64,000 nucleotides of DNA from Croceicoccus sp. YJ47 (GCF_016745095.1 NZ_CP067087.1:1600501-1664500), one strand, 5' to 3'. Positions 8,636-18,222 are shown, counted from the first letter of the stretch. Translations and numbers: made by a program. Notes: a model not told the origin generated them from the letters alone.

Positions 8636-10015
8636 ATGAACCAGTCGAATCTATCTCTTGCTGAAAAGGACGTTCAGCATCAACTCCACCCATACACTGA
8701 TGCCCGGCTGCACCAAGAAGTGGGCCCGCTGATCATTGATCGTGGCGAGGGGGTCTACGTTTTTGACGATCAGGGCAAACGTTATATCGAGGCGATGTCA
8801 GGTCTTTGGAGTGTGGCGCTGGGCTTCAGCAATGAGCGCTTGATCAAAGCTGCAGAGCAGCAATTACGCAAGTTGCCTTTCTATCACATTTTTACCCACA
8901 AAGCGCACAGCCCCAGCATCGAGTTAGCGGAGAAGCTTATCGAGCTCGCACCTGTGCCGATGAGCAAAGTATTCTTCACGAATTCGGGCTCTGAGGCCAA
9001 CGATACCGTCGTGAAGATGATCTGGTATCGCAACAACGCGATCGGAAAGCCAGCCAAGAAGAAGTTCATTAGTCGTCTGAATGCATACCACGGCATTACT
9101 ACTGTTAGTGCCAGCCTGACCGGTTTGCCAGTTAATCAGCGTGGCTTTGATGTGCCACTACCAGGCTTCCTTCACGTCGGCTGCCCGCACCACTACCGCC
9201 ATGCCAAGCCTGATGAGACTGAAGAACAGTTTGCGGATCGCCTAGCGGCTGAGCTGGAAAGCGTCATTCTCAGAGAGGGCCCGGAGACCGTCGCAGCGTT
9301 CTATGGCGAGCCGCTGATGGGCGCGGGAGGCGTGATTGTCCCGCCTCGCACCTATTGGGACAAAATTCAGGCGGTTTGCCGCAAGTACGACATCCTAGTG
9401 GTAGCCGATGAGGTCATCTGTGGCTTCAGCCGAACAGGTAAGATGTTCGGCTGCGAGACCTTCGGAATCCAGCCGGATGTCATGGTTGTCTCCAAACAAC
9501 TGTCCTCATCATACCAACCGATTGCTGCGATTTTGATCAACGACAAGCTCTTCGAAGGGATTGCGGATCAGAGCCGTGCCTTCGGGGTGCTTGGTCACGG
9601 GTTCACTGGCAGCGGCCATCCGGTTGCGAGCGCTGTCGCCCTGGAGAACATCAAGATTATCCAAGAGGAAAGCTTGGTCGAGCACGCTGCCGAAATGGGT
9701 GAATTGCTTCACGCCAAGTTGGCACACTTTGCAGATCACCCGCTGGTAGGAGAAGTACGTGGCCGTGGTCTCATCGCTGCGGTGGAACTCGTTACCGATC
9801 GCAAGACCAAGGCACCGCTGGAAACGGTTGGCAAGATGGGGCGCTACCTGGCTGGGCGTGCGCAGGAGCACGGCATGATTACACGGCCGATTGGTGATTC
9901 GATCGCGTTCTGTCCGCCATTGATTTCTACCGCGGCAGAAATCCAACTGGTAGTCGATACTTTTAGTCGAGCACTTGAAGATACCGACCACTGGCTCAGC
10001 CAGGGTGTGAAATAA
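8636..10015 (+). CDS. Class III omega-transaminase, probable 6-aminohexanoate aminotransferase
   Basis: A 459-residue PLP enzyme of the omega-amino-acid:pyruvate aminotransferase group. Visible are FFTNSGSEANDTVVKM (phosphate-binding), the Asp of VVADEVICGFSRTG (pyridine nitrogen) and the Schiff-base Lys in VVSKQLSSSYQP. It looks very close, from memory, to the Pseudomonas jessenii 6-aminocaproate transaminase, including the N-terminal MNQS...EKDVQHQLHPYT. It would convert Ahx plus pyruvate to 6-oxohexanoate plus alanine, feeding the upstream dehydrogenase. A 7-bp inverted repeat (GCTCATC/GATGAGC) lies in the 179-bp gap before it. Function is strongly suggested but not proven by sequence alone. 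Confidence 0.87.
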   Translation: MNQSNLSLAEKDVQHQLHPYTDARLHQEVGPLIIDRGEGVYVFDDQGKRYIEAMSGLWSVALGFSNERLIKAAEQQLRKLPFYHIFTHKAHSPSIELAEKLIELAPVPMSKVFFTNSGSEANDTVVKMIWYRNNAIGKPAKKKFISRLNAYHGITTVSASLTGLPVNQRGFDVPLPGFLHVGCPHHYRHAKPDETEEQFADRLAAELESVILREGPETVAAFYGEPLMGAGGVIVPPRTYWDKIQAVCRKYDILVVADEVICGFSRTGKMFGCETFGIQPDVMVVSKQLSSSYQPIAAILINDKLFEGIADQSRAFGVLGHGFTGSGHPVASAVALENIKIIQEESLVEHAAEMGELLHAKLAHFADHPLVGEVRGRGLIAAVELVTDRKTKAPLETVGKMGRYLAGRAQEHGMITRPIGDSIAFCPPLISTAAEIQLVVDTFSRALEDTDHWLSQGVK

Positions 10016-10274
10016 AGCCTTCGTTACCGGATGAAAAGGTGCCCACATACCGGCATTGCTCAGACCACCGTGCAAGCTGGTATGCCGGTACAACTCTTCA
10101 AGACTAGCGGGGGCGCCACACTAGCGCCTTACACTCACGACGCGCCCGGTCTCCTCGACAAGATCTTGCATTGAGCACAGACGTGGCGTCCGTTCATAGC
10201 GCCGCTTTCAAGTAACGGTATCGCACCACAAAGTCCTGGCCTTTCGAGGTCGCCCTATCCCTTAAGGTAAAGTA

Positions 10275-12404
10275 ATGAGCGACACACCTTCGGCACCCGC
10301 CGCCATCGTTCTCAGTACCCGGCACGGCGATATGCTCTGCATCACTGTCAACAACCCGCCGGTCAACGCCATCTCCTCCGCTATTCGTCACGGACTGAAG
10401 GAGGCGGTCGAGGCCGCCGATGTCGATGATTCAGTCAAGGCCATCGTCATCGTTGGCGAGGGCGCCAACTTCGTGGCTGGAGCTGATATCCGAGAATTCG
10501 GCCAGCCGCCACAACCGCCTTCGCTGCCAGAGGTGTGCAATCGTATCGAGGCCTGCGGGAAGCCAGTAGTTGCTGCTATTCGTGGAGCTGCACTTGGCGG
10601 TGGTCTGGAAATCGCGTTGTCAGCTCATTACCGCATCGCGCTGAATGATGCCAAGCTGGGGTTGCCCGAAGTACAACTGGGCCTAATGCCTGGTGCCGGC
10701 GGGACCGTGCGCACACCGCGCCTGATCGGTGCACAGGCGGCGCTGGACATGATGCTCAGTGGCCGCCATGTTAAGGCTAAGGAAGCCCTGTCGCTCGGCC
10801 TTGTGGATCGTCTTGCGGATGGCGAGGATGCCTTGGCGGCAGGTCTCGCCTACGCGCAGGAACTGCTGGTGCAGGGCGCCGCCATGTGTCGCACCAGCGA
10901 AGCCCAGGGATTGGCCGACCGTACCGCTGCACAGGCCGCCATCGACGCCGCTAAGGCCGATACAGCCAAAAAGTCGCGCAACCTATTCTCGCCGATGAAG
11001 ATCGTCGATGCCGTGCAAGCCTCGCTGGACAAGCCTTTCGACGAGGCCCTGAAGCTGGAGCGCGAGGCCTTCCTCGCCTGCATCGAAAGCCCCCAGCGCG
11101 CTGGCCTGATCCATGCCTTCATTGCCGAGCGGGAAGTGACGAAGGTACCCGAGGCCAAGGCTTCGCAGCCACGTCAGCTGGAGCGCATCGGCATCGTCGG
11201 CGGTGGCACTATGGGAGCGGGCATTGCCGTATCAGCCCTCGATGCGGGCTTTCCGGTCGTGATGGTCGAGCGCGACCAGCTTGCCATCGAGCGTGGCCGC
11301 TCCAATGTTGAGAAGGTCTATGACGGCCTGATCGCCAAGGGTCGCATGACGTCGGAGGACAAGAATGCAGTGATGATTCGATACATTGGCAGTACTGACT
11401 ACGGTGCCTTGTCTGACGTGGATCTGGTTATCGAGGCGGTGTTCGAGGACATCGAGGTCAAGAAGGCCGTGTTCAAGGAGCTGGACCGGGTGTGCAAGCC
11501 CGGCGCCGTACTGGCCACTAATACCTCGTACTTGGACATCGATACCATCGCCGCGAGCATCCAACGTCCGCAGGATGTGATTGGCCTGCATTTTTTCAGC
11601 CCGGCCAACATTATGAAGCTGCTGGAGATCGTGGTGCCTGCCAAGGTCAGCGCCGACGTGGTCGCCACGGCCTTCGCGCTGGCCAAGCGGCTCAAGAAGG
11701 TGCCCGTGCGTGCCGGCGTTTGTGACGGCTTCATCGGCAACCGCATCCTGGCCGTGTACCGGCAGGCGGCCGACTACATCCTGGAGGACGGCGCCAGCCC
11801 CTATGAGATCGACGAGGCCGTACGCGATTTTGGCTACCCGATGGGGCCCTTCCAGGTCTCGGACTTGGCCGGCGGCGACATCGGCTGGGCCGCACGCAAG
11901 CGCCGGGCTGCTACGCGCGATCCTAAAGCACGCTATGTAGAAATTGCCGACCGCATCTGTGAGCACGGCTGGTTCGGCCAGAAGACCGGTCGCGGCTGGT
12001 ACCTCTACCCGCAGGGTGCGCGTGTCGGCCAGCCCGACCCCGAGGTGCTCGCCATCGTCGATGCCGAGCGTCAGAAGAAGGGTATCACGCCGCGACAGTT
12101 TACCGCCGAGGAGATCATGCGTCGCTACATGGCTGCCATGGTCAACGAGGGGGCCAAGGTGGTGGCTGAGGGCATTGCGTTGCGGCCGCTGGACGTAGAC
12201 GTGACTTTCCTCTCTGGCTACGGTTTCCCGCGCCATCGCGGTGGCCCGATGCAGTACGCCGACATGGTGGGACTGCAGAAGATCCTTGATGACATCCGTA
12301 CTTTCGCCAAGGAAGACCCGCTGTTCTGGGTACCAGCACCGCTGCTCGAAGAACTGGTGGCCGAAGGCAAGGACTTCTCTAGCCTGAACCAGCCCAAGGG
12401 TTGA
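10275..12404 (+). CDS. Bifunctional enoyl-CoA hydratase / 3-hydroxyacyl-CoA dehydrogenase
   Basis: A 709-residue two-domain beta-oxidation enzyme. Residues about 10-200 are a crotonase domain with the oxyanion segments FVAGADIREF and IRGAALGGGLEIAL and the catalytic-Glu region GLPEVQLGLMPGAGGT. Residues about 300-480 are a Rossmann domain (IGIVGGGTMGAGIA) with the catalytic-His segment GLHFFSPANIMKLLEIV. The remainder is the helical C-terminal repeat. It would turn 2,3-dehydroadipyl-CoA into 3-oxoadipyl-CoA. It lies 259 bp after the transaminase on the same strand, but base composition and style change between them, so it was probably joined from another source. The gap holds an inverted repeat (TACCGGCAT/ATGCCGGTA, 10048-10090) that could be a weak terminator. 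Confidence 0.9.
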   Translation: MSDTPSAPAAIVLSTRHGDMLCITVNNPPVNAISSAIRHGLKEAVEAADVDDSVKAIVIVGEGANFVAGADIREFGQPPQPPSLPEVCNRIEACGKPVVAAIRGAALGGGLEIALSAHYRIALNDAKLGLPEVQLGLMPGAGGTVRTPRLIGAQAALDMMLSGRHVKAKEALSLGLVDRLADGEDALAAGLAYAQELLVQGAAMCRTSEAQGLADRTAAQAAIDAAKADTAKKSRNLFSPMKIVDAVQASLDKPFDEALKLEREAFLACIESPQRAGLIHAFIAEREVTKVPEAKASQPRQLERIGIVGGGTMGAGIAVSALDAGFPVVMVERDQLAIERGRSNVEKVYDGLIAKGRMTSEDKNAVMIRYIGSTDYGALSDVDLVIEAVFEDIEVKKAVFKELDRVCKPGAVLATNTSYLDIDTIAASIQRPQDVIGLHFFSPANIMKLLEIVVPAKVSADVVATAFALAKRLKKVPVRAGVCDGFIGNRILAVYRQAADYILEDGASPYEIDEAVRDFGYPMGPFQVSDLAGGDIGWAARKRRAATRDPKARYVEIADRICEHGWFGQKTGRGWYLYPQGARVGQPDPEVLAIVDAERQKKGITPRQFTAEEIMRRYMAAMVNEGAKVVAEGIALRPLDVDVTFLSGYGFPRHRGGPMQYADMVGLQKILDDIRTFAKEDPLFWVPAPLLEELVAEGKDFSSLNQPKG

Positions 12405-12447
12405 ACTTCACGAAAGTTGCTCCGCTTACCCTTGGACAGGGGGGGCG

Positions 12448-12774
12448 GTGTTCAATCAGAAACGTTCACTGATACCTAATATGCGCTTCGGCGCCGATCA
12501 GGCGTGCGCTCTGTGTATCGGCCTGCTCGAGATCTGTAGCACCACCGCTGCCGATGTAGTCACCACTGGTCAGGCCTATTCACTACAGGCAGGAATTGGT
12601 GTAGGAGGGATGCAGATCAACGACAACGGGGGCTTCGCCGCCCAACGCGCTATGGTGATGATTGCCAATCAACCGCCGCCCAAGGAACTCGTTGACCCCC
12701 GCGACTTCAGGTATCTTAATCTCCTCACACCAGAGTTTTATCATGCGGAATGCAATTCCATATTACGAACATAA
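12448..12774 (+). pseudogene. Unrecognised open frame, probably a gene remnant
   Basis: A 108-codon frame (GTG start) with protein-like composition, including the segment QAGIGVGGMQINDNGGFAAQ. I do not recognise the family. It follows the beta-oxidation gene by 43 bp. The remaining sequence up to IS6100 at 12869 is A/T-rich and shows no gene. It may be a rearranged remnant rather than a working gene. Confidence 0.3.
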
Positions 12775-12868
12775 AAGTAACACCTGTCCGATCCGCAAAA
12801 TCATCCCGCACACAAAATCATATTATATTTATATATCAATAACTTAAAAAGAATATCTTAGAAATTGG

Positions 12869-13748
12869 GGCTCTGTTGCAAAAATCGTGAAGCTTGAGCA
12901 TGCTTGGCGGAGATTGGACGGACGGAACGATGACGGATTTCAAGTGGCGCCATTTCCAGGGTGATGTGATCCTGTGGGCGGTGCGCTGGTATTGTCGCTA
13001 TCCGATCAGCTATCGCGACCTTGAGGAAATGCTGGCGGAACGCGGCATTTCGGTCGACCATACGACGATCTATCGCTGGGTCCAGTGCTACGCCCCGGAG
13101 ATGGAGAAGCGGCTGCGCTGGTTCTGGCGGCGTGGCTTTGATCCGAGCTGGCGCCTGGATGAAACCTACGTCAAGGTGCGGGGCAAGTGGACCTACCTGT
13201 ACCGGGCAGTCGACAAGCGGGGCGACACGATCGATTTCTACCTGTCGCCGACCCGCAGCGCCAAGGCAGCGAAGCGGTTCCTGGGCAAGGCCCTGCGAGG
13301 CCTGAAGCACTGGGAAAAGCCTGCCACGCTCAATACCGACAAAGCGCCGAGCTATGGTGCAGCGATCACCGAATTGAAGCGCGAAGGAAAGCTGGACCGG
13401 GAGACGGCCCACCGGCAGGTGAAGTATCTCAATAACGTGATCGAGGCCGATCACGGAAAGCTCAAGATACTGATCAAGCCGGTGCGCGGTTTCAAATCGA
13501 TCCCCACGGCCTATGCCACGATCAAGGGATTCGAAGTCATGCGAGCCCTGCGCAAAGGACAGGCTCGCCCCTGGTGCCTGCAGCCCGGCATCAGGGGCGA
13601 GGTGCGCCTTGTGGAGAGAGCTTTTGGCATTGGGCCCTCGGCGCTGACGGAGGCCATGGGCATGCTCAACCACCATTTCGCAGCAGCCGCCTGATCGGCG
13701 CAGAGCGACAGCCTACCTCTGACTGCCGCCAATCTTTGCAACAGAGCC
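12869..13748 (+). mobile_element. IS6100 copy 2
   Basis: Complete 880-bp element with intact 14-bp ends. Flanks are GAAATTGG on the left and GTGATCGG on the right, so there is no target duplication. It marks the join between the Ahx/beta-oxidation block and a metal-efflux remnant. Confidence 0.97.
12930..13694 (+). CDS. tnpA: IS6100 transposase
   Basis: Intact 254-codon gene, same protein as the copy at 5888. Confidence 0.96.
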   Translation: MTDFKWRHFQGDVILWAVRWYCRYPISYRDLEEMLAERGISVDHTTIYRWVQCYAPEMEKRLRWFWRRGFDPSWRLDETYVKVRGKWTYLYRAVDKRGDTIDFYLSPTRSAKAAKRFLGKALRGLKHWEKPATLNTDKAPSYGAAITELKREGKLDRETAHRQVKYLNNVIEADHGKLKILIKPVRGFKSIPTAYATIKGFEVMRALRKGQARPWCLQPGIRGEVRLVERAFGIGPSALTEAMGMLNHHFAAAA

Positions 13749-14435
13749 CGTGATCGGGCTTGCCGTCCAGCGAGACAGGCGGATCAAGGCGGTGCGCCAT
13801 TGCTGCTCGGCCGCCAGCAATTGGTCCTGCGCCTGGGCGAGCAGGGCCTGGGCCCGGGCGGCATCGGTGGCGCCGGACCGGCCGCCGCGCAACGTGGCAT
13901 TGGCCCCGGCCGCCTCGCGGCGCATCTGGTCGACCCAGTCGCGTTGCAGCGCCAGGGTCTTCTTGGCGTAGGCCGCGTCCAGCCAGGCCTGGGCGGTCTG
14001 CTGCCGCACGTTGGCCCACTGCGCCAGGTAGGCCGTCTTTTCGTGGTCCGTCATGGCCTGGGCCAAGGCGGACTGCAAGCGTCGCTTTTCACCCGATACC
14101 CATTCCTGCTCGACGCCGACGCGGCGCATGCTGAGCATGTCCTGGGTGGCGGTGTAGCGGTCGGGGCCATTGATCGGCAGGTTGTCGATGCCGGCAGTCA
14201 GCATCGGGTTGGGCAGTTGCCCGGCCTTCACGGCCGCTTGCGAACTGGCATTGACCGAGGCTTGGGCGGCCTCGATGGTAAGCGATTCAACGGTCGCAAG
14301 GCGCACCGCCTCGTCGAGCGTAACGCCGGGGCTTTGGCCGTAGGCAAGCCCATGGCCGAGGATCAGGCTGGCGAACCATCCGGTCAGGCGCAAGCCGCCG
14401 CGCCGCGCATGCGGCGAGGAAAATATCGAAAGCAT
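13749..14435 (-). pseudogene. TolC/CzcC-type outer-membrane efflux protein, 3'-truncated by IS6100
   Basis: Minus-strand N-terminal 229 residues of an outer-membrane factor. A signal peptide (start MLSIFSSPHARRG, ending near GHGLAYGQS) is followed by the helical-hairpin pattern VTLDEAVRLATVESLTIEAA, and by NPMLTAGIDNLP as in CzcC/CusC proteins of metal RND pumps. The family is normally about 420-450 residues; here the coding sequence ends at the IS6100 boundary. The periplasmic and membrane pump genes that would follow are missing. An in-frame ATG at 14477 adds 14 residues without signal character, so 14435 is preferred. Non-functional. Confidence 0.7.
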
Positions 14436-14532
14436 CTTTCGACTCCATGGAGAAGCGCTGCGCCAATGCGCAGGCACGCGTCCGACAAGCGGACGACATC
14501 ACCCCGTGATGGGGCGTCTGGGAACGATGGAG

Positions 14533-14943
14533 TTAATTGACGCGGGGAGGCCGCCAGAAATCATCCAGGCGCTGGACGATCAGGGGCTGGGCGTAGTGGA
14601 ACGTCACGGGACTGGCGAGTCCGACGTGGCGGTAGGCGGCAGGCGCCGGGGTGGGGTGGTACAGGCTACCCAATTGGCATTGGGTGGTCATCTTGCAGGC
14701 AGAATGGCCGTGGCCGTCGGGGTGGGACGGGGCCTGGGGTGAAGCCTGGAGAGAGGCCTGAGAAGAGGCCTGGGCCATCGTGGCGCAATCGGGCATGTCG
14801 GCCATCGGGGCGCAGTCGGGATCGTCCGCCATCGCGGCCGGCATCGGCATGGCGTAGGCGCCCGCCAGCCCGCTGGCTGCCATCCCGGTCAGGGGCAGCA
14901 TCAGGCACAGCAACACGACGAAAAGCCGACGCAGGAAATTCAT
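14533..14943 (-). CDS. Small exported Met/His/Cys-rich protein
   Basis: A 136-residue protein with a clear signal peptide (MNFLRRLFVVLLCLMLPLTGMAAS). After it comes a low-complexity stretch rich in Met, Asp, His and Cys (MPMPAAMADDPDCAPMADMPDCATM, HPDGHGHSACKM), which suggests periplasmic metal binding, probably copper. It sits just upstream of the truncated efflux gene on the same strand, as such small proteins do in beta-proteobacterial copper/silver efflux operons. The start at 14943 is preferred to 14967 because it begins the signal peptide. Confidence 0.55.
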   Translation of the reverse strand: MNFLRRLFVVLLCLMLPLTGMAASGLAGAYAMPMPAAMADDPDCAPMADMPDCATMAQASSQASLQASPQAPSHPDGHGHSACKMTTQCQLGSLYHPTPAPAAYRHVGLASPVTFHYAQPLIVQRLDDFWRPPRVN

Positions 14944-15076
14944 GCGCGCCAGTATATCGGTTCCCACATGGGAAGGTTGCGGGCTCCGGGTTCCTTGAAC
15001 GACCCGGGAAATCCCTGACGCTGCCCGCGTTGCCGTAATTGCCAGCGCCCCGCTAGAATATTTTTATGAAGTATGT

Positions 15077-15097
15077 AGGTATTGCATAACAATACCT
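15077..15097 (+). promoter_or_regulatory. 21-bp palindromic operator before the amidase gene
   Basis: A perfect inverted repeat AGGTATTG-N5-CAATACCT centred 35 bp before the amidase start codon. A wider pair CTAGAAT...ATTCTAG brackets it. The size and position fit a GntR- or LysR-like site, but no adjacent regulator gene remains. Confidence 0.5.
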
Positions 15098-15122
15098 TAA
15101 CGATTCTAGCCGGAAGGAAGTC

Positions 15123-16559
15123 ATGCAAGCAGCGCAATACGCCGCCCTGGATGGGTTGGCGCTGGCAGAGATGCTGGCCAACAAGGAAGTGAGTTCGGCG
15201 CAGTTGATGGAATGCGCCCTGCAATTGGCAGAGGAACGCGGCGCACCCTTGCGCGCGCTGGTACATCTGCGGCCCGAGCAGGCCCGCCAGGAGGCTGCCC
15301 ACTGGCAGGCGCGGGGGCCGTTTGGCGGCATTCCCTTTCTATTGAAGGATCTGGGCCTGGCCAGCCGGCGGTTTCCGTCCAACCTGGGCTCGCGGCTGTT
15401 TGCCGATATCGAATACGCGTACGACGCGACGCTGGCCGAACGCTTCGACGCCGCCGGCTTGATTCCCTTTGGCCGCAGCACGGTGTCCGAACTGTGCATG
15501 GGGCCGTCCACCGAATCGAGCGTGCACGGCGGCCCCACGATCAACCCGCGCGCCAACGACCGTTCGACGGGCGGTTCCAGCGGCGGCGCCGCGGCAGCCG
15601 TGGCGGCCGGCATCGTGCCGGTGGCCCATGGCAGCGACGGCGGCGGTTCGATCCGCATTCCGGCCGCCTGCAACGGCGTCTTCGGCTTGAAGCCCAGCCG
15701 CGGCGTGCCCATGGGGCCGTCGCGCGGCGAGGGCTGGGGCGGCATGGCGTGCGACGGCGTCATCACGCGCAGCGTGCGTGATACCGCCGCGGCGCTGGAC
15801 GCGATCAGCGGCTATGCCTCGGGTGCGCCGTATGCCGCGCCGCCCTTACCGGGTTCGTATCTGGATGCGGTGCGCGAGCAGGGGGCAGGGCGCTTGCGCA
15901 TTGCCGTCTGGCGCGACGCCTTCAACGGCATTCCCATCGCCGATCCCTGCCGCCAGGCGCTGGAAGACACCGCGCGGTTGTGCCGCGAACTGGGCCACGA
16001 GGTGGTCGATGGCCCGCTGCCCGATTTCGATTACGGCGCCTTCGTGCGCGCCTATGGCACGGTGCTGGCCACCAACATCGTGCTGGCGGTGGACGCGCGG
16101 CTGGCCGTGCTGGGCCGCGCCTTGCGCGATGACGACCTGGAACCCGTGATCCGCGACGGCCTGGACATCGGCCGGGGCATCGCCGCCACGCAATACGTGG
16201 ATGCCATCCAGCGCTTCCATGCCATCGGCCGGGCCTTGAGCCAGGCCATGCAGGGAGTGGACCTGGTGCTGTCGCCCACTCTTACGCAATTGCCGGCGCG
16301 CCTGGGTGAACTGGCGCTGACGGGCGGCTTCTGGGCGTTTCGCGAAACGGTTTCGCGCTACGCCACCTTCCTGGCCTTCGTCAATGCGTCGGGGCGGCCG
16401 GCGGCGAGCTTGCCGGTGGCGGCCACGCCCGACGGCGTGCCGCTGGCGTGCCAACTGATCGGGCATTTCGGCCGCGAAGACCAGATTCTGCGGCTGGCGG
16501 CCCAGATCGAGCGGGCCGCGCCCTGGCAAGCGCATGCCGTGACGTTGCCAGGCCGTTGA
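15123..16559 (+). CDS. Amidase-signature hydrolase (NylA-like)
   Basis: A 478-residue intact amidase. Catalytic Lys lies in PFLLKDLG, the cis-Ser in STGGSSGGAAAAVAAG and the nucleophile in SDGGGSIRIPAA. The C-terminal GRPAASLPVAA and PLACQLIGHFG are family-typical. Shine-Dalgarno GGAAGGAAG lies just before ATG 15123. It belongs to the same broad amidase subgroup as 6-aminohexanoate cyclic dimer hydrolase but is clearly different in sequence from the nylA copies. It lies two genes upstream of nylA copy 1 and appears co-directional with a truncated transporter gene, so it probably came with its own uptake operon. Substrate unknown; activity on lactams or Ahx oligomers is a guess. Confidence 0.88.
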   Translation: MQAAQYAALDGLALAEMLANKEVSSAQLMECALQLAEERGAPLRALVHLRPEQARQEAAHWQARGPFGGIPFLLKDLGLASRRFPSNLGSRLFADIEYAYDATLAERFDAAGLIPFGRSTVSELCMGPSTESSVHGGPTINPRANDRSTGGSSGGAAAAVAAGIVPVAHGSDGGGSIRIPAACNGVFGLKPSRGVPMGPSRGEGWGGMACDGVITRSVRDTAAALDAISGYASGAPYAAPPLPGSYLDAVREQGAGRLRIAVWRDAFNGIPIADPCRQALEDTARLCRELGHEVVDGPLPDFDYGAFVRAYGTVLATNIVLAVDARLAVLGRALRDDDLEPVIRDGLDIGRGIAATQYVDAIQRFHAIGRALSQAMQGVDLVLSPTLTQLPARLGELALTGGFWAFRETVSRYATFLAFVNASGRPAASLPVAATPDGVPLACQLIGHFGREDQILRLAAQIERAAPWQAHAVTLPGR

Positions 16560-16645
16560 TTCAACGGCGGCTGATCGGTTGGCGGCTGGCGCAGCCGCCG
16601 TCGACCCAGCCGTTCGCGCAGTTCACCATCATCAAGGGGAAAACA

Positions 16646-16747
16646 ATGAAACGATTCTTGCGCGTCTGCACGGCCCTGGCCCTGGGCTGCGGCATGGCGC
16701 TGGTTCAAACCCAGACCCAAGCTCAGACAGAAGGAGCGCGACAGTGA
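16646..16747 (+). pseudogene. Signal-peptide remnant of a binding-protein gene, coupled to nylA
   Basis: A 33-codon frame that is essentially a signal peptide (MKRFLRVCTALALGCGMALV, then QTQTQAQ). It has a good Shine-Dalgarno (AAGGGG). It is the start of a periplasmic solute-receptor gene, of the kind often found after amidase genes in Achromobacter-like bacteria. At about 16728 it switches to the nylA ribosome-binding region. Its TGA (16745-16747) overlaps the nylA GTG start (GTGA), so translation of nylA copy 1 is probably coupled to it. Confidence 0.6.
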
Positions 16748-18222
16748 GCAAGGTGGACCTTTGGCAGGATGCGACGGCCCAGGCCGAACTCGTGCGCTCG
16801 GGAGAGATAAGCCGGACCGAACTGCTGGAGGCGACGATCGCTCATGTCCAAGCTGTGAACCCAGAGATCAATGCCGTCATCATCCCGCTCTTTGAGAAGG
16901 CGCGGCGTGAGAGCGAGTTGGCCTCCGGGCCCTTCGCTGGCGTGCCCTATCTTCTGAAGGACCTCACCGTCGTGAGCCAAGGCGATATCAACACGTCCAG
17001 CATCAAAGGCATGAAAGAGTCCGGCTACAGAGCCGACCACGATGCCTATTTCGTGCAGCGGATGCGCGCGGCGGGGTTCGTTTTGCTCGGCAAAACAAAT
17101 ACACCGGAGATGGGCACGCAGGTAACGACGGAGCCCGAAGCGTGGGGCGCCACTCGGAACCCTTGGAACCTCGGACGGTCGGTTGGCGGATCCAGCGGCG
17201 GCTCAGGGGCTGCGGTAGCCGCGGCTCTGTCACCGGTTGCGCACGGCAATGACTCGGCAGGTTCCGTGCGCATACCTGCCAGCGTCTGCGGCGTCGTCGG
17301 CCTCAAGCCGACGCGTGGGCGGATATCCCCAGGCCCCTTGGTCACTGATTCAGACAACGTCGCAGGAACCGCCCATGAAGGCCTCTTTGCGCGAAGCGTG
17401 CGGGACATCGCGGCGTTACTGGACGTCGTCAGCGGCCATCGGCCGGGCGACACGTTCTGCGCACCGACAGCGTCACGGCCCTACGCCCAGAGCATAAGCG
17501 AGAATCCGGGCAGTCTCCGCGTGGGGGTCCTGACCCACAACCCCGTTGGCGACTTCGCTCTGGATCCGGAATGCGCCGCGGCGGCACGGGGCGCCGCTGC
17601 GGCGCTTGCCGCGCTCGGCCATGACGTGAACGACGCCTACCCAGAGGCGCTCGGCGATCGGTCCTTCCTCAAGGACTACTTGACGATTTGCGACGTCGCG
17701 ATCGCGCGAGAGATCGAACGCAACGGAGAACTGATCGGCCGTACCGCTGACGGAGGATGACGTTGAGTGGACCAGTTGGGAAATGGTCAAACGCGCAGAC
17801 CAAGTCACGGGGCGCGCCTTCGCCGCGTGCGTGGACGAGCTTCGATACTACGCTGGGAAGGTGGAGCGTTGGTGGGAGGCGGGTTGGGACCTCCTGATCT
17901 TGCCGACAGTAACGCGTCAGACGCCGGAAATTGGGGAACTCATGCCCGCCAAGGGAACCGACTTGGAAGGGCGTCACACCGCCCTTATCTCGGGCAGTCT
18001 GCGGATGCTGGCCTTCACCGTTCCCTTCAACGTTTCGGGGCAGCTATCTCCCTCCCCATCGGCATGTCTAGCGATGGGATGCCGATTGGGGTGCAGATCG
18101 TCGCGGCCTATGGACGCGAGGACCTCCTCCTTCAGGTGGCCGCGCAGTTGGAAGGGGCGCTGCCATGGGTCGCTCGGCGGCCCCAATTGCTGAACCCGTC
18201 GCGGAAGATCCCAGCGGCCTGA
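16744..18222 (+). pseudogene. nylA: nylA copy 1, 6-aminohexanoate cyclic dimer hydrolase (frame broken as written)
   Basis: NylA hydrolyses the cyclic dimer of 6-aminohexanoate, a nylon-6 by-product. Counting from the GTG start at 16744, the published catalytic residues fall exactly in place: Lys72 (YLLKDL), Ser150 (GGSSGG) and Ser174 (GSVRIP). The characteristic Cys316 (TICDVA) is present. Full length would be about 493 residues. The frame shifts at codon 332-334 (GGCCGTACC where the fragment at 53535 has a GCCGACC form) and again near codon 434 (before ATCTCC). Site A, near codon 233, is intact only in this copy. It differs from most array copies by P196 rather than S, S250 rather than G and L414 rather than F. 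It lacks the array promoter and sits in a hybrid operon. The frameshifts are probably consensus errors. Confidence 0.9.

Noticed and set aside
10048-10090. Inverted repeat as a transcription terminator after the transaminase gene
   Set aside because: 9-bp arms but a 25-base loop and no T run; not listed as a terminator.
11232-12236. 334-codon minus-strand frame
   Set aside because: Antisense to the bifunctional hydratase/dehydrogenase, no ribosome-binding site.
16579-16743. Longer start for nylA copy 1
   Set aside because: The upstream part belongs to the amidase/receptor region; the GTG at 16744 is preceded by AAGGAG and places the catalytic residues at 72, 150, 174 and 316.
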